The translations under genes were made by a program, and so were the position numbers. 64,000 nucleotides of DNA from Xanthocytophaga flava (GTDB lineage Bacteria > Bacteroidota > Bacteroidia > Cytophagales > 172606-1), in the NCBI RefSeq assembly GCF_030068545.1, contig NZ_JASJOR010000009.1, positions 214,317-278,316 on the forward strand, read 5' to 3'. Numbering within the stretch: the stretch's first letter is position 1; every line of letters starts with the position of its first letter. Shown in pieces: positions 1-8,149 of this stretch. Under the pieces are notes generated by a model. The model had not been told where the DNA came from. It worked only from the letters and a program-made list of their open reading frames with translations, and did no database searches.

Positions 1-1086
1 GTGAATGGACCTGCCCGCAAGATTGCCCGCCTGATGGGCATTGAACAGGCAATACAGGCAGCCAATACAGGTGAAATTGGTACCCAGTGGGTAGACAAAC
101 ACAATCAGGTTAAAGCTAGTTTTCCCAGAGAAGGAGCCAGTAGCCTGACCCAGGAGCTGGAAATAGTCAGAGGAGATCTGGTTCAGATTCTCTACGAGAA
201 AACCCGCCACCATGTAGCGTATCGGTTCAATGACCAGATCAGCCAGTTGGCTCAGGATGATAGAAAGGCGAATGTTACGTTTGCCAGTGGTTACAGAGAA
301 GAGTTTGACCTGGTCATTGCTGCAGATGGTATTCGTTCAAAAACCCGGAATCTGATCTTTGGCAACGAACCTGTCTTTCATTACCTGGGCTTATGTACTG
401 CCTACCTGACCATTGACAAATCGGAAACGGATTCTAACTGGGCTCGCTGGTATACAGCCGATGATTCCAGAATGCTATTACTCAGGCCAGACAACGAGGG
501 AACCACCCGTGCCTCAATTAACTTCCTCTTATCAGAGGAAGAGTATGAGAAGCTGGATAGAAAAAACAGAAAGTCTATTCTTCTCCAGAGGCTGGCAGGT
601 GCGGGCTGGGAAGCAGATCGTTTAGCCAAAGAGGTAGAAAAAAGCGAAGATATTTACTTTGATGGCGTTGGCCAGATAAAAGCTCCCCGGTGGTCAGTAG
701 GTCGGTTTGCCATGGTAGGAGATGCCGCTTACTGTCCTGCACCCATTACAGGCAAAGGTACTACGCTGGCTTTTGTAGGTGCGTATATTCTGGCTGGAGA
801 GCTAGCCTCCCAACCAAACTACAAAGAAGGATTTGCCCGTTACGAACAACTCATGCGACCTTATGTTGAATCGGTTCAGAAGCTACCTCCTGGAATACCC
901 AGGTTAGCCTATCCAAAAACAGCCTTTGGTGTACGGATAGTCAACATCGTGGCAGGATTGATGGCCAGCAATATTGTGCAAAAGATTGCGAGTGTGTTCA
1001 GTAATTCAGACTCCTCGGAACAGGATCTGCTCAAAGGCTATCCTTTGCCTGACTATACAACAGGATTTATTCCGAATTTGGGATGA
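1..1086 (+). CDS. FAD-dependent monooxygenase, 5' end cut off by the window
   Basis: The gene is open at the left edge, so the GTG at base 1 is only the first visible in-frame codon. The 361 visible residues lack the N-terminal GxGxxG FAD motif, which would lie a few dozen residues upstream. They keep the other two marks of class A flavoprotein monooxygenases (TetX/PHBH type): a DG motif at about residues 102-116 (LVIAADGIRSKTR) and a GD motif near residue 240 (FAMVGDAAYCPAP). Such enzymes use NAD(P)H and O2 to hydroxylate small aromatic or polyketide-like substrates in the cytoplasm; the substrate here cannot be told. A more distant full-length relative lies at 56082-57266. The family call is firm, the specificity unknown. 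Confidence 0.85.
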   Translation: MNGPARKIARLMGIEQAIQAANTGEIGTQWVDKHNQVKASFPREGASSLTQELEIVRGDLVQILYEKTRHHVAYRFNDQISQLAQDDRKANVTFASGYREEFDLVIAADGIRSKTRNLIFGNEPVFHYLGLCTAYLTIDKSETDSNWARWYTADDSRMLLLRPDNEGTTRASINFLLSEEEYEKLDRKNRKSILLQRLAGAGWEADRLAKEVEKSEDIYFDGVGQIKAPRWSVGRFAMVGDAAYCPAPITGKGTTLAFVGAYILAGELASQPNYKEGFARYEQLMRPYVESVQKLPPGIPRLAYPKTAFGVRIVNIVAGLMASNIVQKIASVFSNSDSSEQDLLKGYPLPDYTTGFIPNLG

Positions 1087-1098
1087 GAGTTTGTTTTA

Positions 1099-1178
1099 CA
1101 AAATCAGAGTCTGTGTTTTTTAAAAGAGTATAGGCTCTGATTAACTTTTAAGCAATCTTTTTAGTTGAATTGGTTTAT
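1099..1178 (+). repeat. Dispersed direct repeat, copy 1 of 2
   Basis: About 80 bases beginning AAATCAGAGTCTGT and running through AACTTTTAAGCAATCTTTTT match 2518-2597 in the same orientation with few mismatches. Weaker similarity continues for about 30 more bases. The copy begins 13 bases after the stop of the monooxygenase gene. Each copy has an internal short dyad (CAGAGTC ... GGCTCTG in this one). No reading frame is visible. Confidence 0.8.
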
Positions 1179-1224
1179 CGTCACTTACATTGTTCTTTCG
1201 CTAACTCCTAAGCGAAACATCAGA

Positions 1225-1344
1225 ATGGAACTATACTGCGTCCTTTCTTCAGAGAAAGCCGACGAAGTTCTCTTTGTTATGCTGGACAGTTTTTTGTCTC
1301 CGCCCGGCTTTCACAGTCAGGCATTCCCGAACATGAACCGTTAG
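1225..1344 (+). CDS. Possible 39-codon small ORF in an intergenic region
   Basis: An ATG at 1225 opens 39 codons ending with TAG at 1342-1344, with a protein-like composition (mixed hydrophobic centre, proline/glycine-rich tail with SPPGFHSQAFPNMNR). There is no clear ribosome binding site, and no family is recognised. It may equally be the remnant of a longer gene. The rest of 1087-1506 holds only the 80-base repeat and AT-rich sequence. Confidence 0.15.
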   Translation: MELYCVLSSEKADEVLFVMLDSFLSPPGFHSQAFPNMNR

Positions 1345-1506
1345 GCCAGGAACGGTAGTATAAAAATATGTGGAAGAAATAAACTAGAAAAAATATAGCC
1401 AGTATCAGGCATGCTTTTTTCTGATATACAGTGGTTTATGTTGCTTTAGCACTGGTTAAGATTGAAAAGCGTGTCAAGGAGTTGACATGCTTTTCTTTTG
1501 GCATCG

Positions 1507-1848
1507 TTACATAGTGCGTCGATACATATCAATTGACAGATATACATCTGAACTGATTCTGATTAGATCTTCTATCTGTCTCTGCTCACAGGAATGGTAG
1601 GCCTCCATTACAGCGTGTGCACTTTCCAGACTGGTCAGTAATCGTTTACGTACCAACTGAGTCAGCGACTGATCTGGAGCCACCACACATCCTTTGATAG
1701 TTTCACATGCAGCCCATATAAGTGACCGCAGCCTGACAGGTATATGATCTTCTGCTATACAGGGAGTTAACTTTTCTATTTCTTCGAGAATTGCTACTAA
1801 TGCCTTCTGATTTTCCGAAGCCGAAACAGGGGTAGGAGCTGTATGCAT
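1507..1848 (-). CDS. Hypothetical 113-residue cytoplasmic protein
   Basis: No family is recognised. The product is small, soluble and mostly helical in composition, with no signal peptide and no membrane segment. It has three cysteines (in LTPCIAE, WAACETI and YHSCEQR). Runs such as ALVAILEEIEKL and RKRLLTSLESAHAVMEAY suggest a helical bundle. It stands alone between two repeat-bearing gaps with no co-directed neighbour. It reads as a genuine gene from its codon pattern and length, but the evidence is modest. Confidence 0.5.
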   Translation of the reverse strand: MHTAPTPVSASENQKALVAILEEIEKLTPCIAEDHIPVRLRSLIWAACETIKGCVVAPDQSLTQLVRKRLLTSLESAHAVMEAYHSCEQRQIEDLIRISSDVYLSIDMYRRTM

Positions 1849-2517
1849 ATATTTTGGTTGTTTTGTATGTATAAAGGAATATACTGTATAGAGAGGTAGG
1901 TGGGTGAGTCAAAAAAAAGTCAGACACATAGGTATTTGCCTGACTTTCCACATTACCCTTTACTTAACCTAAATTTCTAACCTCTAACCTTAGGCTAATA
2001 CCAGGTAAAAAAATAATGCCATTTGATAGTGTATTTGTCTGTATTCCAGCTATATACTCCATAATACACTTCTCGCTTATGCTGACTGTATTGGCAGCTA
2101 ATACAGTCATTCACACTTTCTTTTATATCGTAGAAAATAATGTTAACAGGTATTGCTATATAGCAGGCATGCTATTTTAATACTATTTCGCAATGGGTTA
2201 CAGATACATTTTCTATGCTCAGTGGTTAACACAAAAAAGGCAGGCTCTCTGAGATTGCCTTTTTATATTTTACTGGCAGGTACTTTTTCTAAGCGATCCA
2301 TGCTTATTTCCCGTTTAGATTGGTAATAACCTACAGGCTGGAGAAGAAAATACTTTTGGACAAATTGAGTTTGTTGAGCTTTTTGATAATGTTCAAACAA
2401 GGGGATACCTATCACCTCAGTGGATGCGCAATGCTGTCAACATAAGGAAACTACTCAGAACATACGGCTGTCTATTCTTCTGTAAGGATCGTCTTGCCTA
2501 TGTCGGGACATGAATAA
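1849..2517. other. Intergenic region without recognised genes
   Basis: AT-rich sequence with no ORF worth calling on either strand. Near 2420-2448 a stretch containing CAATGCTGTCAACATAAGG resembles part of the composite repeat at 14402-14472 and 53920-53991. That suggests an eroded fragment of the same element. Confidence 0.5.
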
Positions 2518-2597
2518 GAAAATCAGAGTCTGTATTTTTGAAGAGAGTATAGACACTGATTAACTTTTAAGCAATCTTTTTAGTTGAGTTGATTTAT
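2518..2597 (+). repeat. Dispersed direct repeat, copy 2 of 2
   Basis: Second copy of the repeat at 1099-1178, same orientation, differing at scattered positions. It directly abuts another repeat family that begins near 2622, so two unrelated repeats sit side by side in this gap. Confidence 0.8.
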
Positions 2598-2621
2598 TTC
2601 CCCAATCTTTATTCTTTCACT

Positions 2622-2835
2622 GACCTCTTCATTCTTTGCTTGCCCAAAATTAGGGCACTTTTCTCCGATCCTTCTTACCCACAAGGCCAAAGGCCAACCT
2701 CGCGGAGAAAAGAAGCCCTACGCACCCACACAACCTTCCGCGATTGAAGGCATCGCAACTCTCTTTATAACTCCTTTGCTTCTCTTTTTCTAGAGGATGT
2801 GATATTCTTTTACTCAAAATCCGGGATGACTCATG
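2622..2835 (-). repeat. Dispersed ~200-base repeat (family B), copy 1
   Basis: Read on the minus strand this block matches 21321-21570 along most of its length. Both start with TCATCCCG(G/A)ATTTTGAGTAAA, pass through CTTCAATCG, and end in an internal inverted repeat built on CTTTTCTCCG and CGGAGAAAAG, followed by GACAAGCA/GGCAAGCA and AATGAAGAGG. A shorter copy lies at 14283-14385. No intact reading frame spans it, so it behaves as a non-coding repeat. Confidence 0.75.
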
Positions 2836-3030
2836 TACATTGATTTTCTAGTGGTTGGATGACCGATCATCTCAACAATACTATTCAGAATCGTGATTTT
2901 TGTGATGTATAAGTGACTTAACTACTAGGGCGATAATACCAACGCTGAGAGCAAAAGCTTCACTTAAAAGATATTCGCAAAAAAATACTATTTTACCGAT
3001 TATACACACAGTATAGTAAAATCCGCTCCG

Positions 3031-3900
3031 ATGCTAAAAAAAGTATTAGTGATATTGCTGGTTTTTTATTCCTCTACTGTATTCAGTCAGGATCAGCCGA
3101 ATACTCTTTTATGGGAAGTCAGTAGGGTAGGGCTAAAACACAAGTCTTATGTATTTGGCACTTTCCATGAAGTATATCCTTCTTTCTTTTTATCACAAAA
3201 AAACGCAGTACAAAAGCTTACCAGCTCCTCCATGTTGTATGTGGAACAATCCAGAAAAGATTTTTACGATTCGGGTGCCTCAAATGCTACTACCATCACT
3301 TGGGATGTAAACAAATGGAAAGCGGCCACAAATTCTGCACAACGAAAAGTGTTTGACTCGTTTGTGCAAAAAGCAGAAAATACAGATTACTATAATCTTC
3401 CTCCTTTGCTGCTTAGCCTTACCCTGTTTCGCATGTATGCACAAAACTTCTGTGATACAGCAAACCGTGACTCTGATGAGTCATTGGATCATTATATTGA
3501 GAGATTGGCTGAGACAAAAAATATTCCGGTAGAGTCGTTAGATGATAAAGAAAAGATAGGTGAAGTGTTTTCTTCTAACACACTGGCTGATTCGGTGTTG
3601 GTTGAAGCCTGTGTCGGTATTATGCGCAGTATGTTAGAGGAAGATTCCAAACCATGCCAGATTTTTGATACGTATAAAAATCTGGCTATTAACTATGAGC
3701 TTTCAAAAGATCTGACAGATAAAAACAACAATTTAGCCTTGCTTGAACGGAACAGGAAATGGGTTAAAAGGCTTGACAAAGTGTTTCAAAAAAATAGCTG
3801 TTTTGTTGCAGTTGGGTATAGACATCTTATGTACAGGCAAGGGTTGATTCAGCAATTACGAGATGTAGGATATAATGTAAAACCTGTTCTCAGTAAATAA
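3031..3900 (+). CDS. TraB/GumN-family secreted protein
   Basis: 289 residues with a cleavable signal peptide (residues 1-19, ending TVFSQ). The two conserved ends of the TraB/GumN (Tiki-like) fold are present: LLWEVSR leading to the GTFH motif around residues 43-46, and FVAVGYRHLMYRQGL near residues 258-272 with its G and H. Eukaryotic Tiki relatives are metal-dependent proteases, while the bacterial role is poorly known. The protein is probably periplasmic or surface-exposed. It is a single gene; a 14-bp hairpin follows its stop by 57 bases. The family is confident, the function open. Confidence 0.8.
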   Translation: MLKKVLVILLVFYSSTVFSQDQPNTLLWEVSRVGLKHKSYVFGTFHEVYPSFFLSQKNAVQKLTSSSMLYVEQSRKDFYDSGASNATTITWDVNKWKAATNSAQRKVFDSFVQKAENTDYYNLPPLLLSLTLFRMYAQNFCDTANRDSDESLDHYIERLAETKNIPVESLDDKEKIGEVFSSNTLADSVLVEACVGIMRSMLEEDSKPCQIFDTYKNLAINYELSKDLTDKNNNLALLERNRKWVKRLDKVFQKNSCFVAVGYRHLMYRQGLIQQLRDVGYNVKPVLSK

Positions 3901-3956
3901 CACACACTATCTGTCAGAGAGTAACCTTCATCTTCTCAATCCTCTTATTATTTTTT

Positions 3957-4000
3957 GTCCTCCTGAAAGGATAACAAGGGAGAGAACCTTTCAGGAGGAC
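3957..4000. repeat. Short palindromic element of the GTCCTYCTGAAAG family
   Basis: A perfect 14-base inverted repeat, GTCCTCCTGAAAGG at 3957-3970 and its complement at 3987-4000, encloses a 16-base loop. The same arm sequence ends longer elements at 14505-14615, 26219 onward and 52998-53164. It lies just after the TraB-like gene and could act as its terminator, but the sequence identity with the other sites points to a dispersed element. Confidence 0.8.
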
Positions 4001-4157
4001 AGAGATATTGAAAAGAAAGATCAACATTCTTCTGTTACTAACATTACCCAAACACATATATTGCTACTGATACGCTTGTTGTCTGTATAGTAGGTAGTGT
4101 AGTAAGTTGGTATAAGCGTTCATAGAACAACAACGATATCTTGATGAAGTTAAGCAA

Positions 4158-4952
4158 TCAGATAATGGTGTTGATGGTTCCTCCTTCCACACGAATAGCA
4201 GCTCCATTGGTGGCAGATGCTAACGGACTCGCATAATAGGCTACCGTATCTGCTACTTCCTCTACTGAAGCGAAACGCTGTAGTAAAGAAGTAGGGCGGA
4301 TTTCTTTAAAGAAATTTTGTTCAGCCTTCTCTATAGTAATACTATTTACTGCTGCCATATCGGAAATAAACCCAGCAATCCCCCTGGATTTGGTTGGACC
4401 TGGCAGAATGGAGTTAACTGTGACACCGGTTCCTTTTGTAAGTTCAGCCATACCCCGACCGATGGCAATCTGAGCTGTTTTGGTCATGCTATAATGTACC
4501 ATTTCGCTTGCTGTGGACACAGCAGTTTCGCTTGAAATAAAAATAATTCGTCCCCAGTTTTTCTCTAACATGCTGGGAAATAAATGACGAGATAACCGGA
4601 TGCCACTCATTACATTCATGTCAAAAAAACGTAACCATTCCTGATCAGTGATATCGACAAACATTTTAGGTTCAAATATTCCTGCATTATTGATCAGAAT
4701 ATCGATAGGAGGTAGCCGATTGAGTAGTTGATTTATTTGATCAACATCCAGGAAATCTGCCACGATGCCAGATATATTTGGGTTTCCAGTTGTTGTTTTT
4801 AGTTCGTTTACAGCTTTGTCGATGGCAATCTGGGTTCTACCGTTAATAAGTACTGTTGCCCCTTCGGTTGCCAGTCTTTTTGCAATCGCATAGCCGATAC
4901 CTGCGGTTGAGCCGCTGATAAATGCGGTTTTGTTTGTTAGTTTTAAGTCCAT
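4158..4952 (-). CDS. SDR-family NAD(P)-dependent oxidoreductase
   Basis: 264 residues, the usual length of a classical short-chain dehydrogenase. The Rossmann motif SGSTAGIG is near residues 14-21, NNAG in ILINNAGIF near residue 88, and the active-site serine in FISSETA is followed by YSMTK with the catalytic Tyr and Lys. It probably reduces or oxidises a small carbonyl or alcohol in the cytoplasm; the substrate is unknown. It is transcribed alone, away from the CheB-like gene, from a promoter region carrying striking TGTGA-type dyads (5111-5172). Confidence 0.9.
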   Translation of the reverse strand: MDLKLTNKTAFISGSTAGIGYAIAKRLATEGATVLINGRTQIAIDKAVNELKTTTGNPNISGIVADFLDVDQINQLLNRLPPIDILINNAGIFEPKMFVDITDQEWLRFFDMNVMSGIRLSRHLFPSMLEKNWGRIIFISSETAVSTASEMVHYSMTKTAQIAIGRGMAELTKGTGVTVNSILPGPTKSRGIAGFISDMAAVNSITIEKAEQNFFKEIRPTSLLQRFASVEEVADTVAYYASPLASATNGAAIRVEGGTINTII

Positions 4953-5074
4953 TTCTTTTGAATTAATTGTTTTACGTTTAGTTGGGATAAGCCACGCTAC
5001 CTTTGTCTGGCTTATCTTCAGGCAGTGGGCAGATTCTGTTTGATACTACCTGTGAATGGCTCAGATTTAGGCTG

Positions 5075-5082
5075 CAAAGTTC
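5075..5082 (-). promoter_or_regulatory. Putative -7 element of the SDR gene
   Basis: On the minus strand this reads GAACTTTG, a variant of the Bacteroidota TAnnTTTG -7 box. The same octamer sits upstream of the SDR gene at 32500 and the VOC gene at 36194. It lies about 125 bases before the SDR start and just downstream of the dyad cluster at 5111-5172. Confidence 0.45.
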
Positions 5083-5110
5083 ACGTAGTTGCCCAATATG
5101 GCATAGGAAG

Positions 5111-5172
5111 TATATCACAAGTTATATGTGAGCTATCTCACCTCTACTATGTGATATAGCTCACATAGTGAT
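5111..5172. promoter_or_regulatory. Cluster of TGTGA-N6-TCACA-like operator dyads
   Basis: Two CRP/FNR-style boxes lie 23 bases apart centre to centre: TGTGAGCTATCTCACC at 5127-5142 and TGTGATATAGCTCACA at 5150-5165. A perfect 12-base inverted repeat links them (5125-5136 with 5156-5167), and additional TCACA/GTGAT half-sites flank at 5115 and 5167. The position upstream of the SDR promoter suggests a regulator-binding region. The protein that binds is not known, and no CRP homologue is in this window. Confidence 0.55.
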
Positions 5173-5474
5173 AAAGTGCTTGTGCTTGACAATCTTATAG
5201 CCAACCGGTTAACTATTTAGCAAAAGGAGGAGTATTGTTATTGGATATAGTTACTTCACCGCACCAGTGAGTAAGTTGAGGATCTGTTGTTATGATCAGC
5301 CATGACCCTGATTTAGAAAAAGATGCAACTTGGTGAAGAGTGTTCTTCCTACAGGATGGTCTGGTATTGGTTTGTTTCCATTGGCTGCTTTTTCCATTCA
5401 TAGCCTTATACAGGCACGGTTTTAGTCGGATTTATACGGATAGTATTAGTACCATAAAATCTGAGAATACAAGC

Positions 5475-6044
5475 ATGGATAAAAGTACATCCTACCCAAT
5501 TGTCGGAATAGGGTTTTCGGCAGGAGGGATTGAGGCTTTGCTAACATTTCTGACACATTTACCCAAGCCTACAGGTGCATCGTTTGTGATTATTTCTCAA
5601 TTGTCTATTGATGACAAAAGCCTGCTGGATAAGATGCTGAAACGTTGCACACATTTGCACATTAGCTGGATAAACAATGGGATTATTCCCAAACCTGAAC
5701 GCTCCTATCTGTTACCTCCAGGGCAGCAGCTTGATTTTAAGGATCAAGCTTTCTTACTTAAACCCTTTCTGTCTCAACAAAAAATCACCCGTATGATTGA
5801 CAGAGGGTTTACTGCTCTTGCCTATGCTTTTCAACGACGTGCGATAGGGATTGTCTTGTCTGGTACAGGCAAGGATGGACTTTTGGGTGTTAAAGCCATC
5901 GAAAAGCAAGGAGGCATTGTATTTGTGCAGCATCCCGAAACAGCCCTTTTTCAGAGTATGCCCGCATCAATCATTGCGGATAATCACCCGGATATGGTGG
6001 CTACACCTGAAGAACTGGCAGAAATATTGCCCCGTATGTTGTAG
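5475..6044 (+). CDS. Orphan CheB-like methylesterase domain with altered active site
   Basis: A stand-alone CheB methylesterase domain of 189 residues from the ATG at 5475; an upstream in-frame extension has no start support. The nucleophile motif GIGFSAGG puts the catalytic Ser at residue 15, and the SGTGKDG loop keeps the catalytic Asp near 134. The position of the catalytic His, normally VVQHLSPD, reads IISQLSID, so His is replaced by Gln. No receiver domain is fused and no chemotaxis genes are nearby. The pattern resembles the CheB part of PAS-CheB-CheR hybrids. It may be a pseudo-enzyme that binds rather than hydrolyses. Confidence 0.8.
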   Translation: MDKSTSYPIVGIGFSAGGIEALLTFLTHLPKPTGASFVIISQLSIDDKSLLDKMLKRCTHLHISWINNGIIPKPERSYLLPPGQQLDFKDQAFLLKPFLSQQKITRMIDRGFTALAYAFQRRAIGIVLSGTGKDGLLGVKAIEKQGGIVFVQHPETALFQSMPASIIADNHPDMVATPEELAEILPRML

Positions 6045-6170
6045 TCTGTTTTACAGATTCTTGTTTACATCTCCATAAAATAGAATAGCAGATTAGTATT
6101 GGGTGGTTGATCTACTCGATAGACATCTATTTAGTTAGCTGCTGACTGGAACTATGTTCAGTCAATAATC

Positions 6171-6423
6171 TGACTAGTATTCGGATAATTGTCGGGTTTG
6201 ACCATACTTCCAGTCAAAGATAAAAGTGAACAGAGATCGAATATTTTTTCAACATGACTGGTATTCGGATATTTCTGGAAAGTGACCAGAGTTCCAGTCA
6301 TTTTCAAAAGTGATTCGATTTCTGTTCACTTGCCTTGCTGAACAGTTGCCCGCTCACTCTGTTTTCGATTTCAATTTTGACCAGAGTTCGGATATTTTTT
6401 CAAATTGACCGGAGTTTCGGTCA
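6171..6423. repeat. Array of three 46-base repeats with inverted spacers
   Basis: Three units of exactly 46 bases lie at 6171-6216, 6255-6300 and 6378-6423. Each opens with TGAC(T/C), holds TTCGGATA about 10 bases in, and closes with a (C/T)AGTCA or CGGTCA end, so each is also an imperfect palindrome. The spacers are 38 and 77 bases, and both contain the same motif in opposite orientation (AAGTGAACAGAGATCGAAT in the first, its near complement in the second). A related dyad, TGACTGGAAC ... TTCAGTCA, precedes the array at 6143-6164. No gene is present in 6045-6548. Confidence 0.8.
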
Positions 6424-6548
6424 TTGGTGGGAACAACTATAAGCGCGATCATAAAGTAGACATAATGCTGTTTTTTTATCGATCCAGACTTGAATCCTTT
6501 TTTCTGTGACAGAACACAAGCACTGCCCACAGTTTAATCTTACTAGCA

Positions 6549-6917
6549 TTATAGATTCTTATTCATCCAGAAGCGTAGGATGTTGCCATCTGGGTCTTTA
6601 AAACTTGCAATATAGGCTCCTTCTCCAAGATCCATAATAGGATGAAGCAGTTGAATGTTGTGTGCAGTCACAAAACTTTCTATATCGTTAACCACAAAAG
6701 AGAGTACAATAGTCTCATTGGGTTGCTTATTCTCTTTTCCTTTAAGCACCGCATAGTGAATACCGTTATAGTCACACTCCCAATGTTCTGGCATGTTACC
6801 ATGACGATTAAGTGCTAAAGGTATGCCTAGCACGTCTTTATAAAATTTGGCCAACCGTTCCGGCTGAGCAGATGACATGATTACTCCTGTCAATCCCTTT
6901 ACAACTAAATTTTTCAT
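6549..6917 (-). CDS. VOC-family (glyoxalase/bleomycin-resistance-like) protein
   Basis: 122 residues with the beta-alpha-beta-beta-beta layout of the vicinal oxygen chelate fold: AKFYKDVLGI near the N terminus and FKDPDGNILRFWM at the end, where the family's metal-binding Glu would normally sit. It is a cytoplasmic metal-dependent enzyme or drug-binding protein of unknown substrate. It is divergent from the MarR-like gene at 7016 and shares a 98-base control region with several ATCAT/ATGAT dyads, so the neighbour probably regulates it. Confidence 0.85.
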   Translation of the reverse strand: MKNLVVKGLTGVIMSSAQPERLAKFYKDVLGIPLALNRHGNMPEHWECDYNGIHYAVLKGKENKQPNETIVLSFVVNDIESFVTAHNIQLLHPIMDLGEGAYIASFKDPDGNILRFWMNKNL

Positions 6918-6922
6918 AATTA

Positions 6923-6988
6923 TATCATTTATGATGTTTATATTTGTAAATATATATCATTAGTGATTTAATTGTATCATGTATGATA
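6923..6988. promoter_or_regulatory. Operator dyads and promoter between VOC and MarR-like genes
   Basis: Two matching palindromes, TATCAT-TT-ATGATG at 6923-6936 and TATCAT-GT-ATGATA at 6975-6988, are 52 bases apart centre to centre, about five helical turns. A weaker dyad ATCATTAGTGAT lies between at 6956-6967, and ACATCAAATAGGATGTA overlaps the MarR-like start. A TATATTTG -7 box for the rightward gene occupies 6939-6946, between the first and second dyads. This is the standard layout for autoregulation by a MarR-type dimer. Confidence 0.65.
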
Positions 6989-7015
6989 TAATTATTTATT
7001 TTTACATCAAATAGG

Positions 7016-7630
7016 ATGTATATGAACAAAACGGTCGAGTTAGTTAACTTATGGGCTAAGTATGAGGAGGAAAACCCTACTGCAGAATTAAGTCAGTTTT
7101 GTCAAGCTTATTTGATCAATCTGGAGCAAAAAAACAAAAAGGCTGACTTTTGGCAGTCACCCATCCCTCCGGATGATACCAGCATGTTCACTAAGCTACT
7201 TGGAAGAATTGCTAAACTGCATAGCCTCTATGCAATTGGAGCCTTTAAGGAATGTGGGATTAGTAGCTTTGATGAGTTTTTGTATCTGAACTCTATTTCC
7301 AACACTCCCAATTCAAAGAAAACCGATATCATTTTAGCTAACTTCAATGAACTTTCATCTGGTTTATTGATCCTCGACAGATTAAAGAAAGCTAACCTGA
7401 TTGCAGAACAGGAAGATGAGTTAGACAAGAGAACTAAACGGATCTCGATAACCAAAGAAGGGACACGGGTATTAGAAGCTTGCTATCAAAAATTAAGTAA
7501 AGTCAACCAGATGTGTTTTGGCGAATTAAGCCAGGAGCAGATACAACTTGGTATACAACTGTTGCAACCGATTGAGGCTTCACTTGCTAAAAAATGGCTA
7601 GAAGATAAAAAAGATAATAGGAAAGAATAG
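7016..7630 (+). CDS. MarR-like winged-helix transcriptional regulator
   Basis: 204 residues from ATG 7016; a second ATG at 7022 is equally possible. A long N-terminal helix region is followed by a winged-helix domain around residues 95-150: the predicted recognition region LSSGLLILDRLKKANLIAEQ leads to the wing, where RTKRISITKEG is typical of MarR proteins. The C-terminal helices would dimerise. It probably represses itself and the divergent VOC gene through the ATCAT/ATGAT dyads between them and responds to a small ligand. Confidence 0.75.
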   Translation: MYMNKTVELVNLWAKYEEENPTAELSQFCQAYLINLEQKNKKADFWQSPIPPDDTSMFTKLLGRIAKLHSLYAIGAFKECGISSFDEFLYLNSISNTPNSKKTDIILANFNELSSGLLILDRLKKANLIAEQEDELDKRTKRISITKEGTRVLEACYQKLSKVNQMCFGELSQEQIQLGIQLLQPIEASLAKKWLEDKKDNRKE

Positions 7631-8149
7631 GCTTAGTTTGTATACAACTCGAATCTACTAATTTACTGATTCTATTCTTATTGCTGTGGTAAATACTCAA
7701 TTATCAGAATGAGTATTTATTCTCTTTTTCCAGTACAAGGCTTTTCCAACCTTTATAGCTTATTCTAAACTTCAGTAACTTATAATCAGACTATCTGTTT
7801 GTAGGCTGAAAAGTCTATTCCCCAATACTACCACTATACCCTGCTGCCAATGATAGAATACTCTGTAGATTTAGCACTACCTGAAAAAGACAAAGCGATA
7901 AACCTGAAAACCGGCGCGGAACATCAAACAATAAGGTTGCCATCTGCTCTTCGGAATCTCTGCCCTGTATGTCAATACGAAAGCTCAACTCAATAGAAAT
8001 AAAGGAGGTGAAATCTCTAATGCCTTATTGATCAGTTATTTATTCCATTGTTCCTGTCGCTTTCTCATACTATTTACTATTTTTAAAACAACAATACACT
8101 TTTTTGCTGAAAGGCAGTTCACTTACACCTATAACCAGTAGGACTTGGT
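7631..8149. other. Intergenic region before the giant sensor kinase
   Basis: No convincing gene. An ORF of 48 codons (7850-7996, plus strand, with CPVC near its end) lacks a start signal and any recognised family. An AAAGGAGGTG stretch at 8001-8010 looks like a strong Shine-Dalgarno sequence but is followed only by a three-codon ORF. The remainder is presumably the kinase leader and promoter. Confidence 0.4.

Noticed and set aside
6171..6423. CRISPR-like array of repeated units
   Set aside because: Only three units, each itself palindromic over its full length, spacers of 38 and 77 bases that resemble each other, and no cas genes in the window.
8001..8040. Strong Shine-Dalgarno-like AAAGGAGGTG with a following ATG
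   Set aside because: The ATG is followed by a stop after three codons, and Bacteroidota genes seldom use such sites. No gene is supported.
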